Position numbers and translations under genes: made by a program
Origin: Chitinophaga polysaccharea
GTDB lineage: Bacteria; Bacteroidota; Bacteroidia; Chitinophagales; Chitinophagaceae
DNA length: 64,000 nt
Direction of reading: 5' to 3'
NCBI RefSeq assembly: GCF_902150045.1
Contig: NZ_CABFVU010000003.1
Coordinates: forward strand, 744,001-808,000
In this document: in pieces, positions 17,063 to 25,137 of the stretch
Position numbering within the stretch: position 1 is the stretch's first letter
How the letters are laid out: each line of letters begins with the position of its first letter
Notes under the pieces: generated by a model
What the model saw: the letters and a program-made list of their open reading frames with translations, nothing else
Databases searched by the model: none
What the model was told of the DNA's origin: nothing

Positions 17063-18121
17063 ATGAGTACAACACAAGTAAGAGCCTATGGCACAACTGC
17101 TGCCGATGCCCCTTTGAATACGCTCAATATCAAACGGAGAAAAACAACTCCGCACGATGTGGAAATTGACATCCTGTATTGCGGGGTTTGTCATTCCGAT
17201 CTGCATACTGCACGTAATGAATGGCATTTCACCGTGTACCCCTGTGTACCCGGTCATGAAATCGTGGGCAGGGTTGTAAGCACAGGCGATCATGTTACCA
17301 AATTCAAGGTTGGAGATGTAGTGGGTGTAGGATGCCTGGTAGACTCCTGCCGCGAATGCCAGTATTGCAAGGAAGGGCTGGAACAGTTCTGTGAGCCCGG
17401 TGCTACACAAACCTATAATTCGCCGGATAAACACCTGAACACACCAACCTATGGCGGTTATTCAGAAAGGGTTGTGGTGGATGAGAACTTTATATTGCAC
17501 ATCCCGGAAAATCTTGATCCGGCAGCAGCTGCTCCTTTGCTCTGTGCGGGTATCACCACCTACTCTCCCCTGCGCCACTGGAACGTAGGCCCGGGTAAAA
17601 AAGTAGGTATCGTAGGTATCGGCGGTCTGGGCCACATGGGTATCAAAATAGCCAAGGCAATGGGCGCTCATGTAGTGGCCTTTACCACTTCCACATCAAA
17701 ATTTGCTGAAGCCAAACGTTTGGGTGCAGACGAAGTGGTACTGTCTAAAGATGAAAAACAGATGGCCGCCTACCGCGGCAAGCTCCATTTTATCCTCGAC
17801 GCCGTATCTGCAGAACATGATATCAACGCTTATCTGAACCTGCTCCGGGTAGATGGGTCCCTGGCCCTGGTAGGCGCACCCGAGCATCCGCTGCCGGTAG
17901 CCGCATTCAGCGTGATCGTAGGACGTAAAAGTCTTGCGGGATCAATGATCGGCGGCATTGCAGAAACCCAGGAAATGCTGGATTTCTGCGGGCAACATAA
18001 TATCACTGCCGATATTGAAATGATCAATATCCAGCAGATTAATGAAGCCTATGAACGTTTGCTGAAAGGCGATGTAAAATACCGCTTTGTGATAGACATG
18101 AATTCTTTAAAAAATTCCTGA
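17063..18121 (+). CDS. zinc-dependent NAD(P) alcohol dehydrogenase (YahK/CAD-like)
   Basis: 352 residues from the ATG at 17063 (the frame is open upstream but starts outside the family). Catalytic zinc ligands lie in CGVCHSDLHTARNEW and PGHEIVGRV; the structural zinc Cys cluster is CLVDSCRECQYCKEGLEQFC; the nucleotide-binding motif is GIGGLGHMGIKIAKAMGA. This is the YahK/cinnamyl-alcohol-dehydrogenase branch of medium-chain dehydrogenases, which usually reduces aldehydes with NADPH. It is 3 bp from the cupin gene downstream, so the two are one operon, and lies behind an AraC gene. Likely role: aldehyde detoxification. Confidence 0.94.
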   Translation: MSTTQVRAYGTTAADAPLNTLNIKRRKTTPHDVEIDILYCGVCHSDLHTARNEWHFTVYPCVPGHEIVGRVVSTGDHVTKFKVGDVVGVGCLVDSCRECQYCKEGLEQFCEPGATQTYNSPDKHLNTPTYGGYSERVVVDENFILHIPENLDPAAAAPLLCAGITTYSPLRHWNVGPGKKVGIVGIGGLGHMGIKIAKAMGAHVVAFTTSTSKFAEAKRLGADEVVLSKDEKQMAAYRGKLHFILDAVSAEHDINAYLNLLRVDGSLALVGAPEHPLPVAAFSVIVGRKSLAGSMIGGIAETQEMLDFCGQHNITADIEMINIQQINEAYERLLKGDVKYRFVIDMNSLKNS

Positions 18122-18124
18122 GCG

Positions 18125-18526
18125 ATGGAAATAACAAGAACAGGCATCAAAGCATCCGTTAAAGGACCGGCCGACTGGTTCAGCGGTGCAGTGCGCATCG
18201 ATCCTCTGTTCGACCCCAATAATACACGTCGCGCTGCAGCAGCAACGGTCACTTTTGAACCGGGGGCAAGAACAGCCTGGCATACCCATCCGCTTGGCCA
18301 AACGATCATTATTACATCGGGCCTTGGCTGGGTACAACGTGAAGGCGGCCCGGTAGAAGAAGTACACCCGGGGGATATAGTGTGGTTTGAAGCTGACGAG
18401 AAACACTGGCATGGCGCCTCCGCCACCGTGGGCATGAGCCATATTGCCATACAGGAAAGCCTGGATGGTGAAGTGGTGGACTGGCTGGAGCAGGTAACAG
18501 AAGAACAGTACAGCTTTAACAGGTAG
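18125..18526 (+). CDS. cupin domain protein
   Basis: 133 residues, a single small double-stranded beta-helix. First cupin motif: RTAWHTHPLGQTIIIT (metal-binding His pair, about 58); second: PGDIVWFEADEKHWHGA (about 88). N-terminal FSGAVRIDPLF is typical of the quercetin-dioxygenase-like/hydroxynitrile-lyase-like cupins found next to aldehyde dehydrogenases. The enzymatic reaction cannot be assigned. Co-transcribed with the upstream dehydrogenase; palindromic element B starts 12 bp after the stop. Confidence 0.92.
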   Translation: MEITRTGIKASVKGPADWFSGAVRIDPLFDPNNTRRAAAATVTFEPGARTAWHTHPLGQTIIITSGLGWVQREGGPVEEVHPGDIVWFEADEKHWHGASATVGMSHIAIQESLDGEVVDWLEQVTEEQYSFNR

Positions 18527-18537
18527 ATATATATAAA

Positions 18538-18652
18538 AAAGAGGCTGTATCATAAATAACTTAATGGGTGTGAGAATCGCATATACGAAAATTTTCTCCA
18601 CCCGGTACCCGAGTAAAATCGGGTAAAAGTTATTTATGAGACAGCCTCTTTC
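18538..18652. repeat. ~115-bp palindromic repeat element, copy B (MITE-like or bidirectional terminator)
   Basis: Ends GAGGCTGTATCATAAATAAC (18541-18560) and GTTATTTATGAGACAGCCTC (18629-18648) are inverted repeats with one mismatch. The core shares ordered blocks with copy A (GAGAAT, ACGAAAATT, GGTACCCGA, TAAAATCG, GTAAAA), and an internal CCCGA/TCGGG pair. Like copy A it lies exactly between two convergent genes, ending 3 bp before the methyltransferase stop codon. Confidence 0.72.
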
Positions 18653-18655
18653 CCT

Positions 18656-19294
18656 TCATTTTTTCTCCGCCCAGATATAAGCCCGCCTGCTTTGATATTC
18701 CACCTCTTCATACGGACGTCTCTCTATGGCGTCAATAATATTAAAACCGCCTTCTTCAAGTAACGCAATGATGTCTTCCGTTTTAAAGAAGAACAGGTCT
18801 ACATCCACTTCTTTATCACGGGCCTTATCAAAATGAACGATCTCATCGCCCGCGTGAAAGGAAAATAAAAAACCTCCTCCTGTTTTCAATACCCTGTTTA
18901 TCTCCTCAAAACATTTCCTGACCTGCTCCTTCGTAAAATGCACTATCGCATAAAAAGCCACTGCACTCCCAAGATGTCCGGATGGATAACTGATACGGAG
19001 CAAATCACCGGTCTCAAATTTGATCTGGGGGGAAAGTTTCCCGGCTGCCTCAATCATTGCCGGCGACAGGTCAACACCAATAATGTTTTTTACGCCATGG
19101 TCGTACAGGAACCTGGTGGTTTGCCCAGGTCCGCAGCCAAAGTCGGCGCATAGCCCCTTATCTTTATTAACAAAAGCAAACTCCTTCAATAACAACCGGT
19201 CAAAATGTTTTTTAGACAGTTCATCCCAACGCTCAGCGGCATAATCGCCGGCTACCTGGTTATAACAGCTCAGTACTTTTTCCTGTGAATTCAT
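18656..19294 (-). CDS. class I SAM-dependent methyltransferase
   Basis: 212 residues. Motif I for SAM binding is CADFGCGPGQTTRFL (about 49); motif II region VKNIIGVDLSPAMIEAA; post-II FETGDLLRI; then AVAFYAIVHFTKEQVRKCF as in the Methyltransf_11/25 group. The N-terminal YNQVAGDYAAERWDEL is the usual leader of this subfamily. Cytoplasmic; substrate unknown. It converges with the cupin gene across element B and is 21 bp downstream of the membrane-protein gene on the same strand, so it could be in an operon with it. Confidence 0.92.
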   Translation of the reverse strand: MNSQEKVLSCYNQVAGDYAAERWDELSKKHFDRLLLKEFAFVNKDKGLCADFGCGPGQTTRFLYDHGVKNIIGVDLSPAMIEAAGKLSPQIKFETGDLLRISYPSGHLGSAVAFYAIVHFTKEQVRKCFEEINRVLKTGGGFLFSFHAGDEIVHFDKARDKEVDVDLFFFKTEDIIALLEEGGFNIIDAIERRPYEEVEYQSRRAYIWAEKK

Positions 19295-19315
19295 TTCATT
19301 CGTGGTTTTCCAATG

Positions 19316-20041
19316 TTAATCAATATTTCCCGCTTTCTTCAATTGATATAATTTCCTGAACACCGCTGTATGCAAAAATAAGATAGTTGCAGGAGCAAAA
19401 GCGGGAAACCAAACAAACGGAAATACCGTCATCTCCCTCAGATTGCCATTAGCGCCTGTAATCACTGCAATCGTCAGCAGGTCTATAATATCTGCAATGC
19501 CCAGGATATTCCATGCATACACAGCGGTCATGTGCCCCGGGCTTTTCCTTGCAACCATCTTTGCCACCGGCAGCGCCAGGATAGCGGTAATAATATCTCC
19601 CAGGCCGGCCGCAAAAGCAAATCGTGCAGGAAGAAGATGATAAAAATAAAGAAGGATGAAAAATACGCCAACAACCCGGAATATATGTACGGCGACTAAT
19701 GATTCCAACGTGGCCGAGCGTAACAGTGTTTTAAATAATTTCGTGTTCCCGATAAATCCAAACAGGATGAGAAGCAGCGGCATACCAGCCCAGATCATTA
19801 CTTTCGGCGGTATGGAATTTACCTCAAATACCCCTTTCAGGGAAAACACGGAAACATAAACAAGATAAACAATATAAAAACAAAAAATACCAACCCGGAT
19901 ATTCCGTGACTTCCCCGGGGAGATGCCAGCACGGAGCGCTGCCTGTTTTACCGGTTTGGTAATAAAGAAGATGGAATAAAGAAAGCATACAATAAATAAT
20001 ACGATGGCCCAAAGAGGCATCCCTGATACGTGATTTCCCAT
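19316..20041 (-). CDS. multi-pass membrane protein of unknown function
   Basis: 241 residues from the ATG at 20041; the frame is open to 20137 but that would overlap the Crp-type gene and adds no sensible sequence. Seven hydrophobic stretches are visible, e.g. LWAIVLFIVCFLYSIFFI, GIFCFYIVYLVYVSVF, MIWAGMPLLLILFGFIG, FVWFPAFAPATILFLH. No transporter or catalytic motif is recognised. The gene is between a Crp-type regulator and a methyltransferase gene on the same strand, and the three may be one operon. The family is left open. Confidence 0.75.
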   Translation of the reverse strand: MGNHVSGMPLWAIVLFIVCFLYSIFFITKPVKQAALRAGISPGKSRNIRVGIFCFYIVYLVYVSVFSLKGVFEVNSIPPKVMIWAGMPLLLILFGFIGNTKLFKTLLRSATLESLVAVHIFRVVGVFFILLYFYHLLPARFAFAAGLGDIITAILALPVAKMVARKSPGHMTAVYAWNILGIADIIDLLTIAVITGANGNLREMTVFPFVWFPAFAPATILFLHTAVFRKLYQLKKAGNID

Positions 20042-20111
20042 TTGATCTGTAGTTTTAATAAGACAAAGGAAAATTAAATGTGCCAGCCTGGGCTTGGCAA
20101 ATGGCAAGAAA

Positions 20112-20705
20112 TCAGCAGCTGGCCGCTTTTCTGGCAAACTCCTTTCTTATCCTGCTCAACGAAGTATCAGTGATCCCCAGGAAGGAAGCGATGTACTTTA
20201 GAGGTACATTCTGAAAGATGCCCGGGCTTGAATTTATCAGGTTGCTGTACCGTTGTTCTGCCGTTTCCTGCAACATCGACAACATCCTTTCTTTCAGCGT
20301 GCTGTACTGGTTCACTATGTTCAGCCGGCCAAACTCACGAAACTCAGAAATGGCATGGAAACTGGCCTGCATATCTTCATAGGTAATATACCAGGTTTCA
20401 CACCCGGTAACTGCCTGGAGATATTCTTTTGCAGGACTTCTCTTGAAGAAGGAAAGCAGGTCGTTGGTAAAAGTGTTTTCCGGGTAAAATGCTGTGGTTA
20501 CTTCGTTGCCATCAACATCGTACGTATAGGACCTGATAATACCTTTCTCAATAAAATGAGATGCATTGCAAACTTTACCCGCTTCCAGCACATAACCGTT
20601 TCTTTCAAACTGCATTGGTTTGAACTTTTCCACCACCTGCCCTGCTTTAGCCTGGCTCATTGGCAATACCTGCTGAATAAACTGCACTAAACTTTCTTTA
20701 TTCAT
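20112..20705 (-). CDS. Crp/Fnr family transcriptional regulator
   Basis: 197 residues. Cyclic-nucleotide-binding-like beta-roll at about 20-120 (KPMQFERNGYVLEAGKVC, IIRSYTYDVDGNEVTTAFY), dimer helix, and C-terminal HTH (VPLKYIASFLGITDTSLSRI). Bacteroidota members usually lack conserved cAMP contacts and their ligand is unknown; no Fnr-type Cys cluster is present. The ATG overlaps the TGA of a decayed VOC-type gene fragment upstream (ATGA arrangement), a hint that the two were once translationally coupled. Confidence 0.92.
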   Translation of the reverse strand: MNKESLVQFIQQVLPMSQAKAGQVVEKFKPMQFERNGYVLEAGKVCNASHFIEKGIIRSYTYDVDGNEVTTAFYPENTFTNDLLSFFKRSPAKEYLQAVTGCETWYITYEDMQASFHAISEFREFGRLNIVNQYSTLKERMLSMLQETAEQRYSNLINSSPGIFQNVPLKYIASFLGITDTSLSRIRKEFARKAASC

Positions 20706-20890
20706 TGTTTGCTTTTATATGGCCGGTGCCGGCACCACATCTGAAATACATTGAACTTGTGACCATCAGGATCAGCAAATACAAAACCATTATATCCCTC
20801 TCTCCAGATCCCGTATACCGAAATGGGGCCGGATTTTTTTTGTCTTCATAAACTAGGGGCTTCTTTTTTAATCAACTCAAAAATAGTCCA
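20702..20890 (-). pseudogene. VOC/glyoxalase-superfamily remnant
   Basis: About 60 codons in one frame, interrupted by a TGA: TIFELIKKEAPSL, stop, then SGPISVYGIWREGYNGFVF and ADPDGHKFNVFQMW, the C-terminal signature of VOC-fold enzymes (A-D-P-D-G-x-x-F). No start codon or N-terminal VOC half can be found upstream. Its stop overlaps the Crp-type ATG. A relic of a gene that was probably co-transcribed with the regulator. Confidence 0.6.
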
Positions 20891-20965
20891 TAGGCCGGTC
20901 AAACAGGGGGCTATTCGCGAAATTCTCCGGGGGTATTTCTGCCATTCTATCATAAAACGCATTTA

Positions 20966-21055
20966 GTAGACATTTTGTAGTCGCCTCAAACACGAATTGT
21001 AGTAACACTGTAGTCACCCGGAAATGTGAAGCCCCACGCCGGCCGCGTATCTTTG
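20966..21055 (+). promoter_or_regulatory. GTAG-array operator and promoter of the YWKNG-repeat gene
   Basis: Plus-strand GTAG at 20966, 20977, 20999 and 21010 (spacing 11, 22, 11), with units GTAGACATTTTGTAG and GTAGTAACACTGTAG. After exactly 34 bp there is a perfect -7 box TATCTTTG (21048-21055), 63 bp before the ATG at 21118. The same layout is found on the other strand at 12153-12064, so the two promoters likely answer to one regulator. Confidence 0.72.
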
Positions 21056-21117
21056 AGTGTCCTTATAACCCGGGGCGACTCAATTCTCCAAAACTCATAT
21101 CAACAAAAAACTAAAGA

Positions 21118-22095
21118 ATGATCAGGAAAATTAAACGATTCACGGGCCCGTTGTTACTATTACTGGCTGCCACCTCCATGCTCCGGGCCCAGTCTGCACC
21201 CTCGTTGCTCTTTGTGTACGACGACTATTCTGGTACAGAAACGGGCCTCACCTACTACAGAAATGGTGAAATGCTCCGGCTCACAGATGGTAAAACCTAT
21301 GCGGGGGCATCGGCTATTACTATATCCGGTAATGACGAGTATGTGGCAGGGTATCAAAACAACGCTGCGGGCGAGCCCGTTGCCACCTATTGGAAAAACG
21401 GGCAGGCAATAACCCTCACCAACGGGGAAACCTATGCAAAGGCAGTAGGCATAAGTGTATCCGGCCAGGATGTACATGTGATTGGAAACGACGGGAAGCT
21501 GGCCATGTACTGGAAAAATGGAAAGGCTGCCTCTTTTGGGGAAGACACAAAATTATCCGCCATTTCCATCAGCGGAAACGATGTTTATATAGCCGGTTAC
21601 CGGCCCAATGAGGAAGGGGAATATGTAGCCACCTGTTGGAAGAATGGGGTGCCCCAGGCACTGACTGATGGTAAGAGAAGCGCAGAAGCTGCTTCTATTG
21701 CCATATCCGGAAATGATATTTACGTGGCGGGGTTTGAAGTGAATACGGAGGGAAAAGAAACAGCCATGTATTGGAAAAACGGTACACCGGTTATTCTTAA
21801 GGAAGGCTGCAGGGCAAACGCGATTGCCATATCCGGCAACGAGGTACATGTGGCGGGCATTGACAGGAACGAGGCAGGCGCCAATATTGTTGTACACTGG
21901 AAAAATGGCGTTGCTGCGCGCCTTACCAGTGGCGGGGAAACAGCTGGCGCCGGGGTCAAAACCATTGCTATTGCAGGGAATGATGTTTACCTGGCCGGTT
22001 ATCTTGATGGTAAAGCCACCTATTGGAAAAATGGTAAACCGGTAAATCTGAAAGATATAGTGGGGGGAATAAACGGGATGGCTGTTAAACCATAA
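21118..22095 (+). CDS. secreted YWKNG-repeat protein
   Basis: 325 residues. A signal peptide (LLLLLAATSMLRAQS) is followed by about seven imperfect repeats of 40-45 residues. Each has the pattern V-A-(T/M)-Y-W-K-N-G, a short turn, then L-T-D-G or similar, and I-x-I-S-G-N-D-V-Y-V-A-G (e.g. ATYWKNGQAITLTNGETYA, ISGNDVYVAGFEVNTEG). Such beta-rich repeats would fit a propeller or solenoid exported to periplasm or outside. No enzyme motif, lipobox or T9SS C-terminal domain was seen. The gene is monocistronic, with its own GTAG-type promoter and a strong terminator. No named family is assigned; proteins with comparable repeats occur in Bacteroidota without known role. Confidence 0.85.
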   Translation: MIRKIKRFTGPLLLLLAATSMLRAQSAPSLLFVYDDYSGTETGLTYYRNGEMLRLTDGKTYAGASAITISGNDEYVAGYQNNAAGEPVATYWKNGQAITLTNGETYAKAVGISVSGQDVHVIGNDGKLAMYWKNGKAASFGEDTKLSAISISGNDVYIAGYRPNEEGEYVATCWKNGVPQALTDGKRSAEAASIAISGNDIYVAGFEVNTEGKETAMYWKNGTPVILKEGCRANAIAISGNEVHVAGIDRNEAGANIVVHWKNGVAARLTSGGETAGAGVKTIAIAGNDVYLAGYLDGKATYWKNGKPVNLKDIVGGINGMAVKP

Positions 22096-22101
22096 AAAAG
22101 A

Positions 22102-22125
22102 GCCGCATACACGAATGTATGCGGC
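22102..22125. terminator. bidirectional terminator hairpin
   Basis: GCCGCATACA (22102-22111), loop CGAA, TGTATGCGGC (22116-22125): a perfect 10-bp stem 7 bp after the plus-strand stop codon and 19 bp before the convergent minus-strand stop, preceded by an A-run that acts as the U-tract for the minus-strand gene. Confidence 0.8.
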
Positions 22126-22143
22126 CCTCATTAAATTATATAC

Positions 22144-23448
22144 TCACGCACGTGTTTTCTTGAGTTTTACCTCCACCTTCTCACCTGGTTTACTCACTGT
22201 TACCACCTTTTTCACTACGGCGCCCATGCCTGTGCTGTAATCCCTGTTAACCGTATTGGTACTGGTTCCCTGGAACATGCCGTTGATGTAGTGATCGGTA
22301 TACCCTACCACTTCCGCCTGGGTGTAGGAATGGTCGTAACTAAACTCGGTATATAACAGGTACTCGCCTGGCATGAGGTTTACAAATTCGAAATGCCCTG
22401 CATCATCATACACTCTGGTTGTTTTGATACACTGGGCGGCTTCATCGAGCAAGGCAATACCTTCCCGGCCTTTTTTACGTTGGGATTCGTTGGTCTTGAT
22501 CCATTCCTTAAAATAGTCGTTGTAAGGGATGAGGATCACCTGTGTACCGCGGGGCGCTACCTGTTTCGCCTGGATATTCATCACCTGCATTTTGGCAAAG
22601 ATGGTACCATTATCATTGAAATCGCGGGCAAACACCTGCCCGGAAATGATGGACTTACCACCTTTCACCATTTTCATAGTGGCATCTTTATCGAACGGCG
22701 CCTTGATGGAGTTGAAATCTGTTTCCAGATCCACCATCCTGATCTGCTGCCCGTTGCTCCACATATCTATCTGCCATAAACGGCGGGTCTTCTTATCGAT
22801 GTAGGAAACAGATCTTTCATCCGTAGATGGTTCTACCACCGTCACTTCCCATACATCATGCTTACCGGTATATTTACTGATCCAGGTACTGTTCTTTACT
22901 TCCTCCACCACGGCTCTTTTCACGTTCGCTGTGTTGGTGGGCTTGTATTCATACACAGGCAGATCAGTGCTGTAGCCGGACGACAGCGGCAGCAGCGACA
23001 GGATGAACGGATAGGTATAGCTGTCTATGAAGTATTGGTTGCCCGCTTCCCTGATCTGGGTCTTCTCACCTGTTTTCTTATCTACATAATAACCGGTAAC
23101 ATTGTTGTCAAAGTGCAGTACCATATCTTTCAAGGTACTGTGCGAGGCACGGTAAACAGGCTTAAAATCGTTGAGGTTGGATATGGAGGTATCTTTCCAC
23201 TCTTCCAGCCCGGTAAGCGCCGTCACGGTAGTTAATGCCAGTTTATCACTGGTGGTGTTGATGCCAATGGTAAAGGTGCCGATCGCCGTTTCGTCGCTTC
23301 CGTTTACACTGTAACAGCCAAGCGTATATTTACCATTCTTCAGCAGCTTGCTGTCGAATTTTTCCTGGGCCTGGCTCCTGCCGCCAATAACAGTGAAGAG
23401 AAGCAAAGCAGAAGGGATCAGGATCAATTTAGGAAATTGAGAAAACAT
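22144..23448 (-). CDS. secreted DUF3108-like protein
   Basis: 434 residues. Signal peptide (LILIPSALLLFTVIGGRSQA), then a beta-rich domain resembling DUF3108 (YTLGCYSVNGSDETAIGTFT, FDSYTYPFILSLLPLSSGY-type segments, VWEVTVVEPSTDERSVSYI, KTRRLWQIDMWSNGQQIRM). The C-terminal third has a short carboxypeptidase-regulatory-like strand set (DAGHFEFVNLMPGEYLLY) and a Lys-rich end. Probably a periplasmic or surface protein. Transcribed alone, convergent with the YWKNG-repeat gene. Function unknown. Confidence 0.78.
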   Translation of the reverse strand: MFSQFPKLILIPSALLLFTVIGGRSQAQEKFDSKLLKNGKYTLGCYSVNGSDETAIGTFTIGINTTSDKLALTTVTALTGLEEWKDTSISNLNDFKPVYRASHSTLKDMVLHFDNNVTGYYVDKKTGEKTQIREAGNQYFIDSYTYPFILSLLPLSSGYSTDLPVYEYKPTNTANVKRAVVEEVKNSTWISKYTGKHDVWEVTVVEPSTDERSVSYIDKKTRRLWQIDMWSNGQQIRMVDLETDFNSIKAPFDKDATMKMVKGGKSIISGQVFARDFNDNGTIFAKMQVMNIQAKQVAPRGTQVILIPYNDYFKEWIKTNESQRKKGREGIALLDEAAQCIKTTRVYDDAGHFEFVNLMPGEYLLYTEFSYDHSYTQAEVVGYTDHYINGMFQGTSTNTVNRDYSTGMGAVVKKVVTVSKPGEKVEVKLKKTRA

Positions 23449-23709
23449 GGTTCTAATAGTTTATCAAACAATGACAAAAGTAGGCTATTCCGCAAATCCG
23501 GCGTATACTCGGATACAGGGAAGCAAATATACCTGTTTCCAGGTAGATGTGATTGTAAAACAGCCCTGATAAAGATACATGCCGGGCGCATTCCGTTCAC
23601 CGGAACGCCCGCTGCGTTTATACCTACCCGTTATCTCTTCTCATTTGCAAAAGAAATCCACGTAACTGGTTAACTTTACCATGAGTTTTACAACCTGAGA
23701 AAATAACAA

Positions 23710-24507
23710 ATGACCAATTGGAATACCGCAATCTGCGAAGCAAATAATATCAGCATACACTATACAAGAACCGGGGGAAACAAGCCTCCTTTAATTTTAC
23801 TGCATGGACTAATGACCAACGGCCTGTGCTGGACAGATCTGGCGCATGCCCTGGAGAGAGATTACGATATAATAATGCCTGATGCCAGGGGACATGGCAG
23901 ATCCGGTGTACCTGATTATGGATACCGGTACGAAGACCACGCCAATGATATAGCCGGTTTGATCAATGCCCTGGAGCTTCCGCCTCCTTTCCTGCTGGGG
24001 CATTCAATGGGAGGAATGACTGCCGCCGTGGTGGCAAGCCGTAAGCCCAACCTCTTCCGGGGCCTGATCCTGGCTGATCCCACATTCCTTAGCCCCAAAG
24101 TGCAGCGGGAAGTGCGCGACAGTGATGTTGCTGATCAGCACCGGAAAATGCTTGGTTTGTCGCTGGAAGAAGTAGTGGCCGCAGCAAGGGGACGGCACCC
24201 TCACCGCCGGCAGGGAACCCTTGAGCTATTTGCCCGTGCCAGGCTGCAGACCAGCATGAGCGCTTTTGATGTGCTCACACCACCCAATCCTGATTATAGG
24301 CAGTTGATGAGCGGGATTGATATTCCCACCCTCCTCCTGTTTGGTGATAAAGGCGTGGTTACACCTACTGTTGCGGAAGAGCTGCAACACCTTAATCCCC
24401 GCTTACAGGTGGAACAGATCCCGGGTGCAGGTCATAGTCTTCATATGGACCAGCCGGAGCGTTTTGCCGCTGCCGTTAAAAGATTCCCGGAACACACGGG
24501 AAAATAA
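23710..24507 (+). CDS. alpha/beta hydrolase
   Basis: 265 residues, cytoplasmic. Oxyanion loop LILLHGLMTNGLCW (about 28), nucleophile elbow LGHSMGGM (Ser about 99), acid in LLFGDKGVVT-type strand (about 215), and catalytic His in PGAGHSLHMDQP (about 245). A TAACTTTA sequence ends about 38 bp upstream and resembles a -7 box. It converges with a SnoaL-like gene. Substrate cannot be predicted. Confidence 0.93.
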   Translation: MTNWNTAICEANNISIHYTRTGGNKPPLILLHGLMTNGLCWTDLAHALERDYDIIMPDARGHGRSGVPDYGYRYEDHANDIAGLINALELPPPFLLGHSMGGMTAAVVASRKPNLFRGLILADPTFLSPKVQREVRDSDVADQHRKMLGLSLEEVVAAARGRHPHRRQGTLELFARARLQTSMSAFDVLTPPNPDYRQLMSGIDIPTLLLFGDKGVVTPTVAEELQHLNPRLQVEQIPGAGHSLHMDQPERFAAAVKRFPEHTGK

Positions 24508-24528
24508 ATGCTTCCAGGCCCACGGTTT

Positions 24529-24879
24529 TTACCTTGATGTGTGCTCAATAACAAACGCCTTTAATTCAGCCATCTTACCATCGCGAAAACGCCATACATC
24601 GCAGTAAGAGTAATCAACCATTTTCCCGGTTTCATCTTTCATGCTGATTTTGCCAACCGCCGTAACAAACTCACCTTCCGCGATCAGGTTTTCAACTATG
24701 AATTTTGGTGGCGTTGCATACGCGTTTGCCATATATTGCCGGACGGCTTCTTTTCCCCGCAGTGTTCTGTCACCTACAAAAGTCCATTCCGTATCTTCCG
24801 TGCAGAAAAACAGGAACCCTTCGTTATCGCCTCCGGCCACAGCCGCATTTGCTTTTTCCAGTACAGTTTTATTACTCAT
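24529..24879 (-). CDS. SnoaL-like / NTF2-fold protein
   Basis: 116 residues from the ATG at 24879; the frame is open for another 32 codons but those are not family-like. NTF2-fold pattern: VLEKANAAVAGGDNEGFLFF, DTEWTFVGDRTLRGKEAVRQ, MVDYSYCDVWRFRDGKMAEL. Proteins of this group are isomerases, hydrolases or simple ligand binders; no catalytic residues can be assigned. It is transcribed toward the hydrolase gene. Confidence 0.87.
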   Translation of the reverse strand: MSNKTVLEKANAAVAGGDNEGFLFFCTEDTEWTFVGDRTLRGKEAVRQYMANAYATPPKFIVENLIAEGEFVTAVGKISMKDETGKMVDYSYCDVWRFRDGKMAELKAFVIEHTSR

Positions 24880-25137
24880 ATATCGCTTCAGATTATACTT
24901 AATAAAAAGTGGTTTCCTTTTGTGAATTAGCATCTTCCGCATACCAGGTAAACAGAATTTGCTCTTCGCATACAAATTTCAGGAATTACTTCTAATTTTT
25001 TGCGAGACTGTCTTTTATGATCTGAAGTATTTTGCATACATCTTATTACGGAGTTTTTCGTGTATTTTTACCCTCTGTTTTTTTTAAAAAACATATAAGC
25101 CTGTTGCAGCGCTATTGTAAACCAACATCAACAGATA

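Noticed and set aside
20877-21034. Open minus-strand frame ending in ANSPLFDRPMDYF upstream of the VOC remnant
   Set aside because: No start codon with support, and it covers the GTAG array; judged to be chance.
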